Shown here: piece after piece, positions 31,851 to 41,750 of the stretch
How the letters are laid out: every line of letters begins with the position of its first letter
Position numbering within the stretch: position 1 is the first letter of the stretch
Source of the DNA: Paenibacillus sp. USDA918EY
GTDB taxonomy: Bacteria > Bacillota > Bacilli > Paenibacillales > Paenibacillaceae
DNA length: 64,000 nucleotides
NCBI RefSeq assembly: GCF_009870825.1
Contig: NZ_WTWY01000017.1
Coordinates: 62,001-126,000, forward strand
Reading direction: 5' to 3'
Position numbers and translations under genes: made by a program
Notes under the pieces: model-generated
Told to the model about the DNA's origin: nothing
Databases searched by the model: none
What the model saw: only the letters and a program-made list of their open reading frames with translations

Positions 31851-33699
31851 TTACTTAAAGACCGAAGCCCTCTTTCGTAAGATCGCGAGGGTCGTTGCTC
31901 CTCCCCCAAGCCTCACGGTTTCAGAGTGGGCTGACCTTTATCGCCGGCTCTCCTCTGAAGCTTCGGCAGAACCGGGACAATGGCGAACCGAGCGGGCGCC
32001 TTATCAACGGGAAATCATGGACGCATTGAATGATGATGAGACCGAAACGATCGTTGTCATGTCTTCGGCCCAGGTCGGCAAGACAGAGATCATCCTGAAC
32101 ATCATCGGTTACTTCATTCATCAAGATCCATCGCCGATCATGTTGGTCCAACCAACGCTCGAATTGGCTCAGGCCTTCTCGAAGGACAGGCTTTCACCGA
32201 TGGTGCGAGACAGTCCAGAATTGAAAAAGCGAATGGCGGGGGCGAAGAGTCGGGACAGCGGAAACACAATGCTGCACAAGACATTCCCCGGCGGGCACAT
32301 TACGATGGCTGGCGCTAACTCGCCGGCCTCTTTGGCGTCCCGGCCTATCCGGGTCGTGCTTCTTGACGAGGTAGACCGTTATCCAGTCTCTGCTGGCACC
32401 GAAGGTGACCCAGTAACGTTGGTATCCAAGCGGGCGACAACCTTCCACAACCGGAAGCGGGTACTTGTCAGTACGCCGACAATCAAAGGTGCCTCCCGGA
32501 TCGAGACAGCCTATGAGGCAAGCAGCATGGAACAGTGGTGTTTGCCTTGCCCTAGCTGCGGAGATCATCAGCCGCTGGTCTGGGCACAAATTCGCTTTGA
32601 AGATGCGTCGATGGCATGCAAATATTGCGGCGCTCTTCATTCGGAAATAGAGTGGAAGGCTGGCTCGGGCAAGTGGGTTGCCCGGAAGAAAAACCGCAAG
32701 GTTCGCGGATTCCACTTGAATGAGCTTGCGAGCCCGTGGAAACGCTGGGAAACCATCATCGAAGAGTTCCGAGAGGCCAAGCACAACGGGACCGAAACGC
32801 TTAAAGCCTGGGTCAATACTTCCCTGGGTGAAACATGGGAAGAAAAGGGCGAGCAGTTGGACGATGAAGTCCTGTACAAACGCCGGGAACCGTACAATGC
32901 GGATGTGCCGGATGGTGTGAAGATCCTGACGGCAGCCGTCGATACCCAGGACGATCGTTTTGAGGTTGAGGTTCAGGGCTGGGGAGTCGGCCATGAGAAT
33001 TGGCGTATTCAATACCATGTGATCCGCGGCGACTTGAAGCAGCCCCAGGTGTGGGCCGACCTAGACGAGTTCTTAAAACGAACGTGGGAGGATGCCGACG
33101 GAAGAAAATTTCCGATCGCGCTGACTTGTATGGACTCCGGCGGCCACTTCACAAACGAGGTGTATCGCTTTTGTAAGGAGCGGGCAGCACGTAGAGTGTT
33201 TGCCATCAAAGGGGAAGGCACCGGTGATGGAACCCGGCAGCCGCTCATTATCGGGACATCAACGAATAATCGCTACAAGGCAACGGTCATCCGCCTCGGC
33301 GTCGATGAAGGGAAAACTAAAGTCATGAGCGCCTTGAAAACGCCGATGGTGGACGAAAACGGGCTTAAAATGCGGGGTTATGTCCATTTCCCACTTTCCA
33401 CGCAGGAGCGAAACCGCGGATATGAGCGGCAATATTTTGAGGGCCTGACGGCCGAGGCGCTGCATACCCGCATGAAAATGGGGGTACCTTACCAAGTTTG
33501 GGTAAAGGTCCGGCAACGAAACGAGCCGCTTGACCTTGCGGTGTACAACCGCGCTGCGATAGAAATTCTGCAGCCGGATTTGGACAATATGAATCCATTC
33601 TGCAATGCTGGATCAATCGCTCCAGTAGGGGCAGGAGCTCCCCAAGCCGCCTCGCAGCAGCGGCGGTCTGGCGTGGTGAGTAAAGGAATTCAGATTTAA
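31837..33699 (+). CDS. Terminase large subunit, GpA family
   Basis: ATPase and nuclease of DNA packaging, lambda gpA type. 620 residues: Walker A-like SSAQVGKTE near 67, Walker B VVLLDEVDRYP near 172, a zinc-ribbon-like CPSC...CKYC pair near 235-265, and the nuclease domain with TCMDSGGH near 425. The ATG at 31837 follows CAAGGA and overlaps the small-subunit gene by 14 nt. GpA-type terminases cut at cos sites. Confidence 0.92.
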   Translation: MAVPNYLKTEALFRKIARVVAPPPSLTVSEWADLYRRLSSEASAEPGQWRTERAPYQREIMDALNDDETETIVVMSSAQVGKTEIILNIIGYFIHQDPSPIMLVQPTLELAQAFSKDRLSPMVRDSPELKKRMAGAKSRDSGNTMLHKTFPGGHITMAGANSPASLASRPIRVVLLDEVDRYPVSAGTEGDPVTLVSKRATTFHNRKRVLVSTPTIKGASRIETAYEASSMEQWCLPCPSCGDHQPLVWAQIRFEDASMACKYCGALHSEIEWKAGSGKWVARKKNRKVRGFHLNELASPWKRWETIIEEFREAKHNGTETLKAWVNTSLGETWEEKGEQLDDEVLYKRREPYNADVPDGVKILTAAVDTQDDRFEVEVQGWGVGHENWRIQYHVIRGDLKQPQVWADLDEFLKRTWEDADGRKFPIALTCMDSGGHFTNEVYRFCKERAARRVFAIKGEGTGDGTRQPLIIGTSTNNRYKATVIRLGVDEGKTKVMSALKTPMVDENGLKMRGYVHFPLSTQERNRGYERQYFEGLTAEALHTRMKMGVPYQVWVKVRQRNEPLDLAVYNRAAIEILQPDLDNMNPFCNAGSIAPVGAGAPQAASQQRRSGVVSKGIQI

Positions 33700-33716
33700 T
33701 GGGGGAGGTGCTGAGG

Positions 33717-33950
33717 TTGACCAGACTCGAATCCTTAAGGACGAGGTTGTCGGAGTATATTGCATGCGAGTCAGCGATTTTAAGCGGGGCGCAGTCCTAC
33801 TCGATCGCCGGCAGAAACTTAACAAGAGCCAATTTGGCCGAAATATCCGACATGATCAGGTATCTTGAAAAAGAAATAGCAGCAGAAGAGGGAATGTCCC
33901 GTGGAAATGGCCGAAACCGCGTAATCGGCGTTATTCCTCGGGATTTTTAA
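33717..33950 (+). CDS. gpW/DUF6148-like head-tail connector protein
   Basis: 77 residues, helical (MTRLESLRTRLSEYIAC start, SYSIAGRNLTRANL repeat-like middle). The TTG at 33717 lies 8 nt after GGAGG. In lambda, gpW sits between the terminase and portal genes and has this size and the same GxRxLTRANL-type core, so a head-completion role is likely. Confidence 0.7.
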   Translation: MTRLESLRTRLSEYIACESAILSGAQSYSIAGRNLTRANLAEISDMIRYLEKEIAAEEGMSRGNGRNRVIGVIPRDF

Positions 33951-33970
33951 TTTCCTGTAAATGAGAGGGG

Positions 33971-35590
33971 GTGATCCACATCAATTTCACGGATCGTTTG
34001 GTTTCTTTTTTCAACCCAGTGGCAGGTATGAAACGAACTGCAGCACGCCAGGTCACTCGTGTCATAAATGGTTATGAGCAGGGCGGGGCAAGTCATCAAA
34101 AAAAGAGCATGCGTGGCTGGATAACATCAGCCAAAAACCCGAAGGATGACATTGAACCGAACCTTGATACTCTGCGCAGCCGATCCAGGGACCTGTACAT
34201 GAATGGACCGCTGGGGGCTGCCGCGCTTAAGACGACAAGGACAAATGTTATCGGCTCAGGATTACGGTTAAAGGCAAGGATTAACGCTGAATTGCTGGGG
34301 ATGACGACAGAAGAGGCTGATGCATGGTGCGGTCACGTTGAAGAGGAATTCAATCTTTGGGCCGAATCGAAACACTCAGATGCGATCAGGATGAACGATT
34401 TTTACGATCAGCAGGGCATTGCGTTCCTTGGGATGCTGATGAATGGCGATTCTTTCACCATTTTCAAGCAGGGAAAACGCACTCCTTGGATGCCATACGC
34501 TCTCCGGATACATTTGATCGAGGCGGACAGGGTCAGCACGCCACAAGGGAATGGAGTGCTCGGTGATTCGATAGAGGGCAAGGCAACGAATGGGAACCGA
34601 ATTTACTCCGGTGTTGAAATTGACGATGACGGTGCTTTGGTTGCCTATCACATCGCAAATTCGTACCCAACGGATTACAGCAGCGGGCAACTCCGGGAGT
34701 GGACGAGAATCGAAGCCTACGGAAAAGTCACAGGAAGGCCAAACATAATCCACCTGATGGATACTGAGCGAGCGGAGCAGCGCCGAGGTGTTCCGATGTT
34801 GGCGCCAGTTATCGAGACTCTGAAGCAAATCACACGGTATACGGAGGCAGAGCTGATGGCCGCGGTAATTTCGGCCATGTTCACTGTATTCATCAAAACA
34901 GCGGGGCCGACCTCGGAAAACCCATTGGGTCCAATGATCCCGGTGGAACAACAACTTCCAGTAACCGACCCGAACAGCTACGAGATGGGGCCGGGAGCCA
35001 TTAACGTTCTGGGGCCAGATGAGGAAATTCAGATCGCTGATCCGAAGCGTCCTAATTCTACGTTCGACCCGTTCGTCCGCTCGCTGTGCCTTTATATTGG
35101 GGCTGCGCTGGAAATCCCGTATGAGTTGCTGCTTAAAAACTTTCAATCGTCTTATTCGGCATCCCGGGCGGCGTTGCTCGAAGCTTGGAAGATGTTCCGT
35201 ATGCGCCGACAATGGACGGCCAAAGAATTCTGCCAGCCGATTTATGAGGAATGGCTAGCTGAAGCGGTTGCGCTCGGCCGCGTTCGCGCGCCCGGGTTTT
35301 TTGGCGACCCCAAAATCCGAAAAGCATGGTGTCAAGCGGAGTGGAACGGACCGGCTCCTGGTCAACTCGATCCGGTCAAAGAAGTCGAAGCGGCAGAACG
35401 CAGAATTGCTCTCGGTTTAAGTACGCGCGAGCGCGAAGCGATCGAGACAAATGGCAGCGACTTCTGGACAAACATCCAACAGCAGCAAATCGAGATTGCG
35501 TCGATGAGATCGGCAGTACTTAATCCTGAAATTTCAAAGCAGACAACTTCTACAAGTCCCGGAAAGGAGGTGAACAAAGACGATGAGTAG
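33971..35590 (+). CDS. Phage portal protein, lambda gpB family
   Basis: Forms the dodecameric DNA entry and exit ring in the capsid vertex. 539 residues with the family's RSRDLYMNGPLGAAALK region near 75 and NVIGSGLRL near 97. GTG start directly after AGAGGGG; no better start seen. The 3' end overlaps the protease gene by 8 nt. Confidence 0.9.
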   Translation: MIHINFTDRLVSFFNPVAGMKRTAARQVTRVINGYEQGGASHQKKSMRGWITSAKNPKDDIEPNLDTLRSRSRDLYMNGPLGAAALKTTRTNVIGSGLRLKARINAELLGMTTEEADAWCGHVEEEFNLWAESKHSDAIRMNDFYDQQGIAFLGMLMNGDSFTIFKQGKRTPWMPYALRIHLIEADRVSTPQGNGVLGDSIEGKATNGNRIYSGVEIDDDGALVAYHIANSYPTDYSSGQLREWTRIEAYGKVTGRPNIIHLMDTERAEQRRGVPMLAPVIETLKQITRYTEAELMAAVISAMFTVFIKTAGPTSENPLGPMIPVEQQLPVTDPNSYEMGPGAINVLGPDEEIQIADPKRPNSTFDPFVRSLCLYIGAALEIPYELLLKNFQSSYSASRAALLEAWKMFRMRRQWTAKEFCQPIYEEWLAEAVALGRVRAPGFFGDPKIRKAWCQAEWNGPAPGQLDPVKEVEAAERRIALGLSTREREAIETNGSDFWTNIQQQQIEIASMRSAVLNPEISKQTTSTSPGKEVNKDDE

Positions 35591-36713
35591 ATTTTGGAGT
35601 TTTAAGAACCTTTCTGATGATGAAGTCGAACTCCGAATATCGGGCGAGATCATTGATGATGATGATGCATGGTTATACGAGTGGTTCGGAATCTCTGCGG
35701 TCTCCCCGAACGACTTCAGATCAGAACTCTTGGCTCACAAAGGAAAGAACATCACGGTTTGGATTGATAGCTGGGGTGGAGATGTCTTTGCGGCCATGGG
35801 TATGTACAACGCTCTAAAAGAGCATAAGGGGCGCGTGGTAGCCAAGATCGACGGTAAGGCTGTATCAGCCGGATCAATTATCCCGATGGCAGCTAATGAA
35901 ATCTTGATCAGCCCTGGCGGTATTATGATGGCACATAACCCTTGGACACGTGCACAGGGAGAGTACAAGGACATGATCAAGGCTGCCGAAGTGCTAAACG
36001 AGGTTAAAGAAGCTATCTTGAATGTTTACCAGCTCAGAACCAAGCTGAGCCGTGAAAAGCTGTCCCAAATGATGGATGAAACCACTTGGATGAGCGCTCA
36101 GAAGGCTGTTAATGATGGGTTTGCTGACAGAATTATGTACCAGGAGGAAGGGGAGGCCCCTATTCAAAATGCCTTTTCATTCAGCATGTTAGCCATCCAA
36201 AACAGCACAGATACAGTAATGCGCCGCTTCTTTGAGCAATGGCAAAAGGTTAATCGGCGAGACGGCAGCGACGAACCAGCACCACAGAACAAAAAAACAA
36301 AGGAGAGTGAGGACGAGGTGTCTATTACGAATGTCGAAGAATTGAAAAATCAATATCCGCAACTATGCAATCAACTCATTGAACAGGCGGTCAAGGATGC
36401 GGTGGAGGCCGAGCGTAACCGGATCAAGGAAATCGAAGATATTGCCAACACTGTTTCTCAGGAACTGGTCAATAAAGCCAAATTTGAGGAACCCATGAAT
36501 GTTGAAAAGCTGGCGTTCTTGGCGCTGAAACAGGATGCTGGCAGGGGCGAAACGTTCTTGAACGCTCGTCAGAACGAATTGCAAAATAACAGCTCCGTGG
36601 AATCGCAGGACACTCAACCAGAAGGTGACAAGAATCTGGAAAAAGCATCCCAAATTGATGCCATCGCAAGTGCGATGAATGCCATCAGAGGCGGAATGGA
36701 GGCGAAGAACTAA
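35583..36713 (+). CDS. Head maturation protease, ClpP-type, with C-terminal scaffold region
   Basis: 376 residues. The N-terminal 200 are a ClpP/S49-like serine protease with Ser in AVSAGSIIPMAA near 98 and His in MMAHNPW near 119. The C-terminal part is charged and coiled (scaffold-like). As in lambda gpC/Nu3, one gene supplies protease and probably scaffold. GGAGGTG precedes the ATG. Confidence 0.88.
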   Translation: MSRFWSFKNLSDDEVELRISGEIIDDDDAWLYEWFGISAVSPNDFRSELLAHKGKNITVWIDSWGGDVFAAMGMYNALKEHKGRVVAKIDGKAVSAGSIIPMAANEILISPGGIMMAHNPWTRAQGEYKDMIKAAEVLNEVKEAILNVYQLRTKLSREKLSQMMDETTWMSAQKAVNDGFADRIMYQEEGEAPIQNAFSFSMLAIQNSTDTVMRRFFEQWQKVNRRDGSDEPAPQNKKTKESEDEVSITNVEELKNQYPQLCNQLIEQAVKDAVEAERNRIKEIEDIANTVSQELVNKAKFEEPMNVEKLAFLALKQDAGRGETFLNARQNELQNNSSVESQDTQPEGDKNLEKASQIDAIASAMNAIRGGMEAKN

Positions 36714-37111
36714 TGGCAAACCTTTGGAACGACAATATCGGATCAACTACGCCTGATAACCTGTTTTATGACACGAAACACCCGACGGACATTAAGGCGG
36801 TCACGCTTAAAGCCGGGCAAGGTGTGCTTGAGCGTGGAACTGTTCTCGGAGTTGTTTCGGCAGATGGTCTGGCAGTCCCGGTTGACAGCAGCAAAACCGA
36901 TGGTAGCGAGCTGGCGGATTCGATCCTGACCGATACGATCGACACGGGAGCTGCCGGTGCAACCGACAACGTTGTAACCACGGCGTACCAAACGGGCTCG
37001 TTCAACCGTAAGGCTCTCAAATTTGGGGGCTCTGATACCGCGGACAAGCACGAAACACGATTGCGGATGCTGGGCATCTTCCTCAAAGATGACCAAGCAT
37101 ACGATAAATAA
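36713..37111 (+). CDS. Head decoration protein (gpD-like)
   Basis: 132 residues, beta-rich (GQGVLERGTVLGVV near 40). It resembles the capsid-stabilising gpD of lambda. Its ATG overlaps the preceding stop by one base (TAATG) after GGAGG. Confidence 0.8.
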   Translation: MANLWNDNIGSTTPDNLFYDTKHPTDIKAVTLKAGQGVLERGTVLGVVSADGLAVPVDSSKTDGSELADSILTDTIDTGAAGATDNVVTTAYQTGSFNRKALKFGGSDTADKHETRLRMLGIFLKDDQAYDK

Positions 37112-37126
37112 GGGGGAACTATTGAC

Positions 37127-38185
37127 ATGGCAATGAATTTGGAACTCTACAAAACAACTACAATGCTGGCGGCTATCGAAAAGACGATGCCTCTTCGTAA
37201 ATTCTTCACGAAAACTTTTTTTCCGGGCGTGACCACGTTCGTTACCGAAAAAGTCATTTTTGACTACAAGAAAGGGAAACGTCCCATGGCTCCGTTCGTG
37301 GCGCCTCGCGTTGGCGGTATTACGGTTTCCCGTGACGGATATCAAACGAAGGAGTATACAGCACCCAAAATCGCTCCACAGCGCATTTTGACGGTGGATG
37401 ATCTTATGACCCGGGGGATGGGCGAGAATGTATTCAGCCAGCGCACACCGGCACAACGTCAGGCCGAACTCCTCGCGAAAGATCTTTCTCAACTTGAAGA
37501 CATGACTGCTCGTAGAATTGAGTGGATGGCACGCGAACTCTTCCTTGGAAAACCGATCATTGTCAAAGGTTATATCGACAAACTTGATTCTGAATATGTT
37601 GAAGACCAAATTAACTTCGGGTTTGACAATAAAGTAACTCTCGCGGGAGCAGATAAGTGGAGTGATCCGGGATCGGAAGGTAAGAAGCTTGAAAACCTTA
37701 AGAAATGGCGAATGGAAGTTATCAAAAAATCTGGTACCGCCCCGACCATGGTGATTTTTGGGCAAAATGCTTGGGAGAGCTTCCGAAAAGATCCGGAAAT
37801 TATGAAGCTCGTTGATCAACAAAACGCCACCCTTGCACTCATGAATCCAAGCGTTGTTGATATTGCGTTGACATACTGCGGAAAGCTGCCAGGACTGGGG
37901 CTGGAACTGTACACCTATGACGATTGGTTTATCGATGATGACGGCGTTGAACAGCCGTATATCCCGGAAAATGCCGTCATTCTGTGCCGCCCTAATCTAG
38001 GCAGCTTTTCATATGGGGCTGTGACGCAAATGGAAGCGGACGGCCAGTTCCATACCTACGAAGGCACTCGTGTTCCAAAGTCTTGGTCTGATCAAAACAG
38101 CGATGCACGTATGATTCGTTTGAGCTCCCGTCCGATTCCGATTCCTGAAGATGTAGACGGCTGGTTCGTCGCTGAAGTGCAATAA
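37127..38185 (+). CDS. Major capsid protein, lambda gpE family
   Basis: 352 residues of the HK97-fold gpE type (PF03864): E-loop region near FPGVTTFVTEKVIFDYKKG and later FSYGAVTQMEADG and SSRPIPIPEDVDGWF at the C-terminus. AAGGGGG precedes the ATG. The most abundant virion protein. Confidence 0.9.
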   Translation: MAMNLELYKTTTMLAAIEKTMPLRKFFTKTFFPGVTTFVTEKVIFDYKKGKRPMAPFVAPRVGGITVSRDGYQTKEYTAPKIAPQRILTVDDLMTRGMGENVFSQRTPAQRQAELLAKDLSQLEDMTARRIEWMARELFLGKPIIVKGYIDKLDSEYVEDQINFGFDNKVTLAGADKWSDPGSEGKKLENLKKWRMEVIKKSGTAPTMVIFGQNAWESFRKDPEIMKLVDQQNATLALMNPSVVDIALTYCGKLPGLGLELYTYDDWFIDDDGVEQPYIPENAVILCRPNLGSFSYGAVTQMEADGQFHTYEGTRVPKSWSDQNSDARMIRLSSRPIPIPEDVDGWFVAEVQ

Positions 38186-38196
38186 GGAGGGCCATC

Positions 38197-38577
38197 ATGA
38201 GCGTAAAGGTGAAGAAAAACAAGGTGCAAGCTGATGGTCGCGAATATCAAGTAGGAGAAATTATCACTGATCTTGATGAAAAAGAAGAGCAACGTTTGAT
38301 TACTCTCGGCGTCTGCGAAGCGGCGCCGTCGCTCGCCGAGCCGAAACAGGAGCCTGCCGGCACATCGACGGAGACGGATAACGATGCCCTTAACCTCCCG
38401 CTGAAAGGGTTGGTCCTTACGGTGGAGCAATTTGCCGAACTGAAAGCTGATGAGCAAAAAGTCCATCTCAAATCTCTCGAGATCGATCCAGCAGGCAAGG
38501 AAGAAGATCGGGTCGCTCAGTATGATGAATGGTACACCAGCCAAGTAACGGATGGTGGTTCGGATGCGCAGCTTTAA
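38197..38577 (+). CDS. Phage structural-module hypothetical protein (DUF7210-like N-terminus)
   Basis: 126 residues: a basic N-terminus (VKVKKNKVQADGREYQVG) typical of small head-tail linker proteins, a low-complexity middle and a short C-terminal helical region. TAAGGAGG precedes the ATG. Exact role unknown. Confidence 0.65.
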   Translation: MSVKVKKNKVQADGREYQVGEIITDLDEKEEQRLITLGVCEAAPSLAEPKQEPAGTSTETDNDALNLPLKGLVLTVEQFAELKADEQKVHLKSLEIDPAGKEEDRVAQYDEWYTSQVTDGGSDAQL

Positions 38578-38923
38578 GGAGCAGCTTGTTCACGATGTTC
38601 AGTCGGTATTTATGAACATCGATGAATTCGCCGAAGTCCATACCGTTACAACCTTCACTGATGAAACCCGGAAGGCTGGTCAGCTGGACCGTAAACTGCC
38701 CATGATCGTGGAGAAATTCACTTTGGACGGCAGGCCAATTCAGAGCGCAGACGGCGTCTCCGCGCATAACGCAATCGTTCATATCGATCCTAAAATTCTG
38801 GCCTATACCCCCAGGGTTGACCAGAATTTTTATTTGGATTTCTTACGGTATACCGTCAAAGGTGTATCGAATGACACTGGCGTTTTGAAGATCGTCCTGC
38901 AGGCGAATGGTGTGCGGCCATGA
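38564..38923 (+). CDS. Head-tail joining-type phage protein
   Basis: 119 residues, beta-rich. Its place between capsid and the Z-like gene, and size, suit the lambda gpFII/ATP-binding-sugar-like slot. ATG at 38564 chosen; an ATG at 38552 is possible and neither has a clear site. Its stop overlaps the next start. Confidence 0.55.
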   Translation: MRSFKEQLVHDVQSVFMNIDEFAEVHTVTTFTDETRKAGQLDRKLPMIVEKFTLDGRPIQSADGVSAHNAIVHIDPKILAYTPRVDQNFYLDFLRYTVKGVSNDTGVLKIVLQANGVRP

Positions 38924-39486
38924 GTGATTTCTTCCAGATAAAGGACAATTTCCAGCAGGTTAACCGGGCACTTAAGCAGACGGACAAGGCGCTCTATCGG
39001 GCGTTCTTGTCCAGCTTAAACCGCGCCACGCAGCGGGCAAAGACGGAAGCTGGACGGAAGACGCGTGAGCGTTATGTGGTGAAACAGGGAGACGTTGTCG
39101 AGACCATTAGGGTGCGAAAGGCAGCGGGGAAAAACCTGCAGGCTACTTTGACCTCCCAGGGCTATTCCATTCCTCTGATCCGCTTTTCGGTTGCACCTAA
39201 GCGCCGTTTGAAGCGGCCGCCGAAGGCAGTGAAGGCAGCCGTATTCCGCGGCGGAGCAAAAAAGCCGATTCCCGGAGCGTTTGTGACGACTACTGGCAGC
39301 CATACTGGCGTATTCGAGCGCGTGGGTAAGAAGCGATTGCCGATCAGGGAGCTTCGAGGGCCAGCGGTGCCGTCTATGGTCGGAAGCGAAGAGGTGCGCG
39401 AGCACGTCCAGCAGGTATATGCCGATGAAATGATGAAGCGGCTGCCGCATGAACTTGATCGAACGTTAGGGAGGCTGAAAGCGTGA
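38920..39486 (+). CDS. Minor tail protein Z-like (gpZ)
   Basis: 188 residues, very basic (many Arg and Lys), with the ALYRAFLSSLNRATQRAKTE N-terminal helix typical of the prophage minor tail protein Z family. It probably acts in tail-to-head attachment. ATGA overlap on both sides. Confidence 0.78.
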   Translation: MSDFFQIKDNFQQVNRALKQTDKALYRAFLSSLNRATQRAKTEAGRKTRERYVVKQGDVVETIRVRKAAGKNLQATLTSQGYSIPLIRFSVAPKRRLKRPPKAVKAAVFRGGAKKPIPGAFVTTTGSHTGVFERVGKKRLPIRELRGPAVPSMVGSEEVREHVQQVYADEMMKRLPHELDRTLGRLKA

Positions 39487-39995
39487 CGCCTATCATGATG
39501 ATGCAAAAGCTGCAAGGGTATTTGCAGGAGATCACCAAGGAAATGTTTTTTGGTCCGCTGCGGCTCCGGCCAAACATTTATTTGGTCGATCTCCCGGCGC
39601 GGGCAACACCGGATTACGACCCAGATCAGCAGGAAACGGACATTCTCCCGGTACAAACAACCCTTCCGGACGAGAGGGACGAGCGGTGGCCGTATATCAT
39701 TATTATTTTTAACAGCGCAGAGGACACGGAGGACGGGTATCGGACGGCGAATATCGACCTATCATTTGGATGCGAAGGATCGGGGCCTGATGGATACATG
39801 GACGTGCTGCATCTCATGGAATACGTCCGGGCCTCCTTATTACGAGAAACTTACGAAGGATGGTCTTTTCGTTTAACCCGTCCCCTAACGATGGGGTTTT
39901 ACGAAGAACAGCCCGATCCATATTGGATTGGCTACGTGTCCACTACATGGGAAGTTCCATCAATCGAACAGGAGGTATGGAAGAATGGCTTCTAA
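39483..39995 (+). CDS. Phage tail completion-type protein
   Basis: 170 residues, acidic, with an RWPYIIIIFNSAED strand near 68. Position after gpZ suggests a tail terminator. GTG start overlapping the previous stop. Function inferred from synteny only. Confidence 0.55.
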   Translation: MTPIMMMQKLQGYLQEITKEMFFGPLRLRPNIYLVDLPARATPDYDPDQQETDILPVQTTLPDERDERWPYIIIIFNSAEDTEDGYRTANIDLSFGCEGSGPDGYMDVLHLMEYVRASLLRETYEGWSFRLTRPLTMGFYEEQPDPYWIGYVSTTWEVPSIEQEVWKNGF

Positions 39996-40293
39996 AAGAG
40001 AACAAGCAAACGAGCAGGAACAGCCTGCCAAGCAAGAAAAACAAGCGGCACCAGCCCCGGTTGAGCAACTGATTTACATCGGCCAGACGATCCACCAAGA
40101 CGGCATCGGACTCCGAACAAATCAGACGTTTATCGGCGGGTATCCGGCATTTTTACAGCCGCTTTATGAGAAATACCCGCAAATCAAGGCGCTATTCGTG
40201 CCGGTGGAAAATCTGCGGGAAGCTCAAAAACAAATCCAGCAGACGGGCACGGCCCTGAACACGGCCGCCCTGTCGCTGAAAGGAGTGCAATAA
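39985..40293 (+). CDS. Small phage protein before tail sheath
   Basis: 102 residues: a Gln/Glu/Pro-rich, disordered first 25 residues, then a globular domain (LIYIGQTIHQDGIGLRTNQT). AGGAGG precedes the ATG. Unknown function; small proteins of this type commonly precede sheath genes in Firmicutes myophages. Confidence 0.6.
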   Translation: MASKREQANEQEQPAKQEKQAAPAPVEQLIYIGQTIHQDGIGLRTNQTFIGGYPAFLQPLYEKYPQIKALFVPVENLREAQKQIQQTGTALNTAALSLKGVQ

Positions 40294-40296
40294 TAC

Positions 40297-41736
40297 ATGG
40301 CGGAATTTCACGGCGTAAAAGCCACAGAAACATTCAGCCCCAAGGCAGCGGTGGTGCAAACCAACACGCTGCCTTTTTATATCGGCACAGCTCCGATCAA
40401 CCAGGTGGCCGATCCGGCGGGCGCGGTTAACAAGGTGATTCTGGCGACAAGTTTCGAGGATTTCAAGACAAAGCTTGGGTTTTCGTGGGACTGGAAATCG
40501 TTCACACTCTGCGAAGCAGCACATGCTCATTTCGTTGTTAACGAGCAATCTCCAGTGGTGTTTGTGAACGTCCTCGGTGTTACCGATACGGAAACAACTG
40601 CTCCGGCCGCCGCCACCTTTGTTGATGGTATCCATACGATCGACAAGGATGGTGTCCTGAAAGACACGGTCACGGTCGGGGATGGAACGACCAATTACCA
40701 GGTTGGCAATGATTACACCCTCACATTTAACGAGTCCGGCAAGATTGTTATTGCTATTGTCAGCGGTGGTAGCATCCCGGCGGGTACAACCTCATTGCAG
40801 GTGGGTTACAAAGCCCTGAAACCGTCCGCCGTTAATGCATCGCGTATCATCGGCGGCACCGACGCGCAGACGGGGGAGCGTACTGGATTGGAACTGATCG
40901 AGGACGTTTTCCTGGAAACAGCTTTTGTTCCAAATCTGATCTTGGCGCCAGGTTGGTCGCACGATCCGGTGGTTGGCGCCGTTATGGATGCAAAGAGCAA
41001 AAATATCAACGGCCTGTTCGAAGCTCATGCGGTAACGGATCTCGACGCCAGTGTGAAATATATGGATGTTCCCCAATGGAAGAAGGATAACGGATACACC
41101 GATTATCTGCAGACGAATACGTACCCAATGGCGACGTACAAGGGCCGTGTTTACCATATGTCGACGTTGGTCGCTGCGACCATGGTGGCCACCGACCAAT
41201 CAAACAACGGCGTGCCCGTACAGACTCCGTCCAATCAGCCGATTACGGTTGACGGCCTGGTCTATGCGGACGGAACGCCGGTCAGAATCCCATATGATCA
41301 GGCGAACATCTTGAATTCTAACGGCATCGTGACGGCGATCCGCTGGCAAGATGGTTTCCACGCATGGGGCAACCGGACAGGCGCATATCCGGAATTCACG
41401 GATGCGCAGCGGGCATTTATCCCGGTCCGCCGGATGTTCAGTTACATCAAAAATAACCTTGTTCTTCGCCACTGGCAGCAGGTCGATGATCCGCTTAATA
41501 TCCGGCTTATCCAGTCGGTAGCTGACGGCGCCAACGTCTGGCTTAATGGTCTGGTAGGCGCAGGCTACTTGCTCGGCGGGCGGGTGGAATTTCTGGCTTC
41601 GGACAACCCAGCAGAGCAGATTGGCAACGGGAAAATGGTGTACCGGGTCTTCGTCACGCCGCCGTCCATGGCGCAGGAAATCGAATTTATCGTTACGTAT
41701 GACGCATCTTATCTGGCTGCTTTGACGGCGGCTTAA
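40297..41736 (+). CDS. Contractile tail sheath protein
   Basis: 479 residues of the phage tail sheath family (PF04984 type): N-terminal HGVKATETFSPKAAVVQ, a central variable domain, and a C-terminal part with RRMFSYIKNNLVLRHW and GYLLGGRVEF typical of sheath proteins. It defines the phage as a myovirus. AAAGGAGTG precedes the ATG. Confidence 0.92.
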   Translation: MAEFHGVKATETFSPKAAVVQTNTLPFYIGTAPINQVADPAGAVNKVILATSFEDFKTKLGFSWDWKSFTLCEAAHAHFVVNEQSPVVFVNVLGVTDTETTAPAAATFVDGIHTIDKDGVLKDTVTVGDGTTNYQVGNDYTLTFNESGKIVIAIVSGGSIPAGTTSLQVGYKALKPSAVNASRIIGGTDAQTGERTGLELIEDVFLETAFVPNLILAPGWSHDPVVGAVMDAKSKNINGLFEAHAVTDLDASVKYMDVPQWKKDNGYTDYLQTNTYPMATYKGRVYHMSTLVAATMVATDQSNNGVPVQTPSNQPITVDGLVYADGTPVRIPYDQANILNSNGIVTAIRWQDGFHAWGNRTGAYPEFTDAQRAFIPVRRMFSYIKNNLVLRHWQQVDDPLNIRLIQSVADGANVWLNGLVGAGYLLGGRVEFLASDNPAEQIGNGKMVYRVFVTPPSMAQEIEFIVTYDASYLAALTAA

Positions 41737-41750
41737 GGAGGTTTATCAAT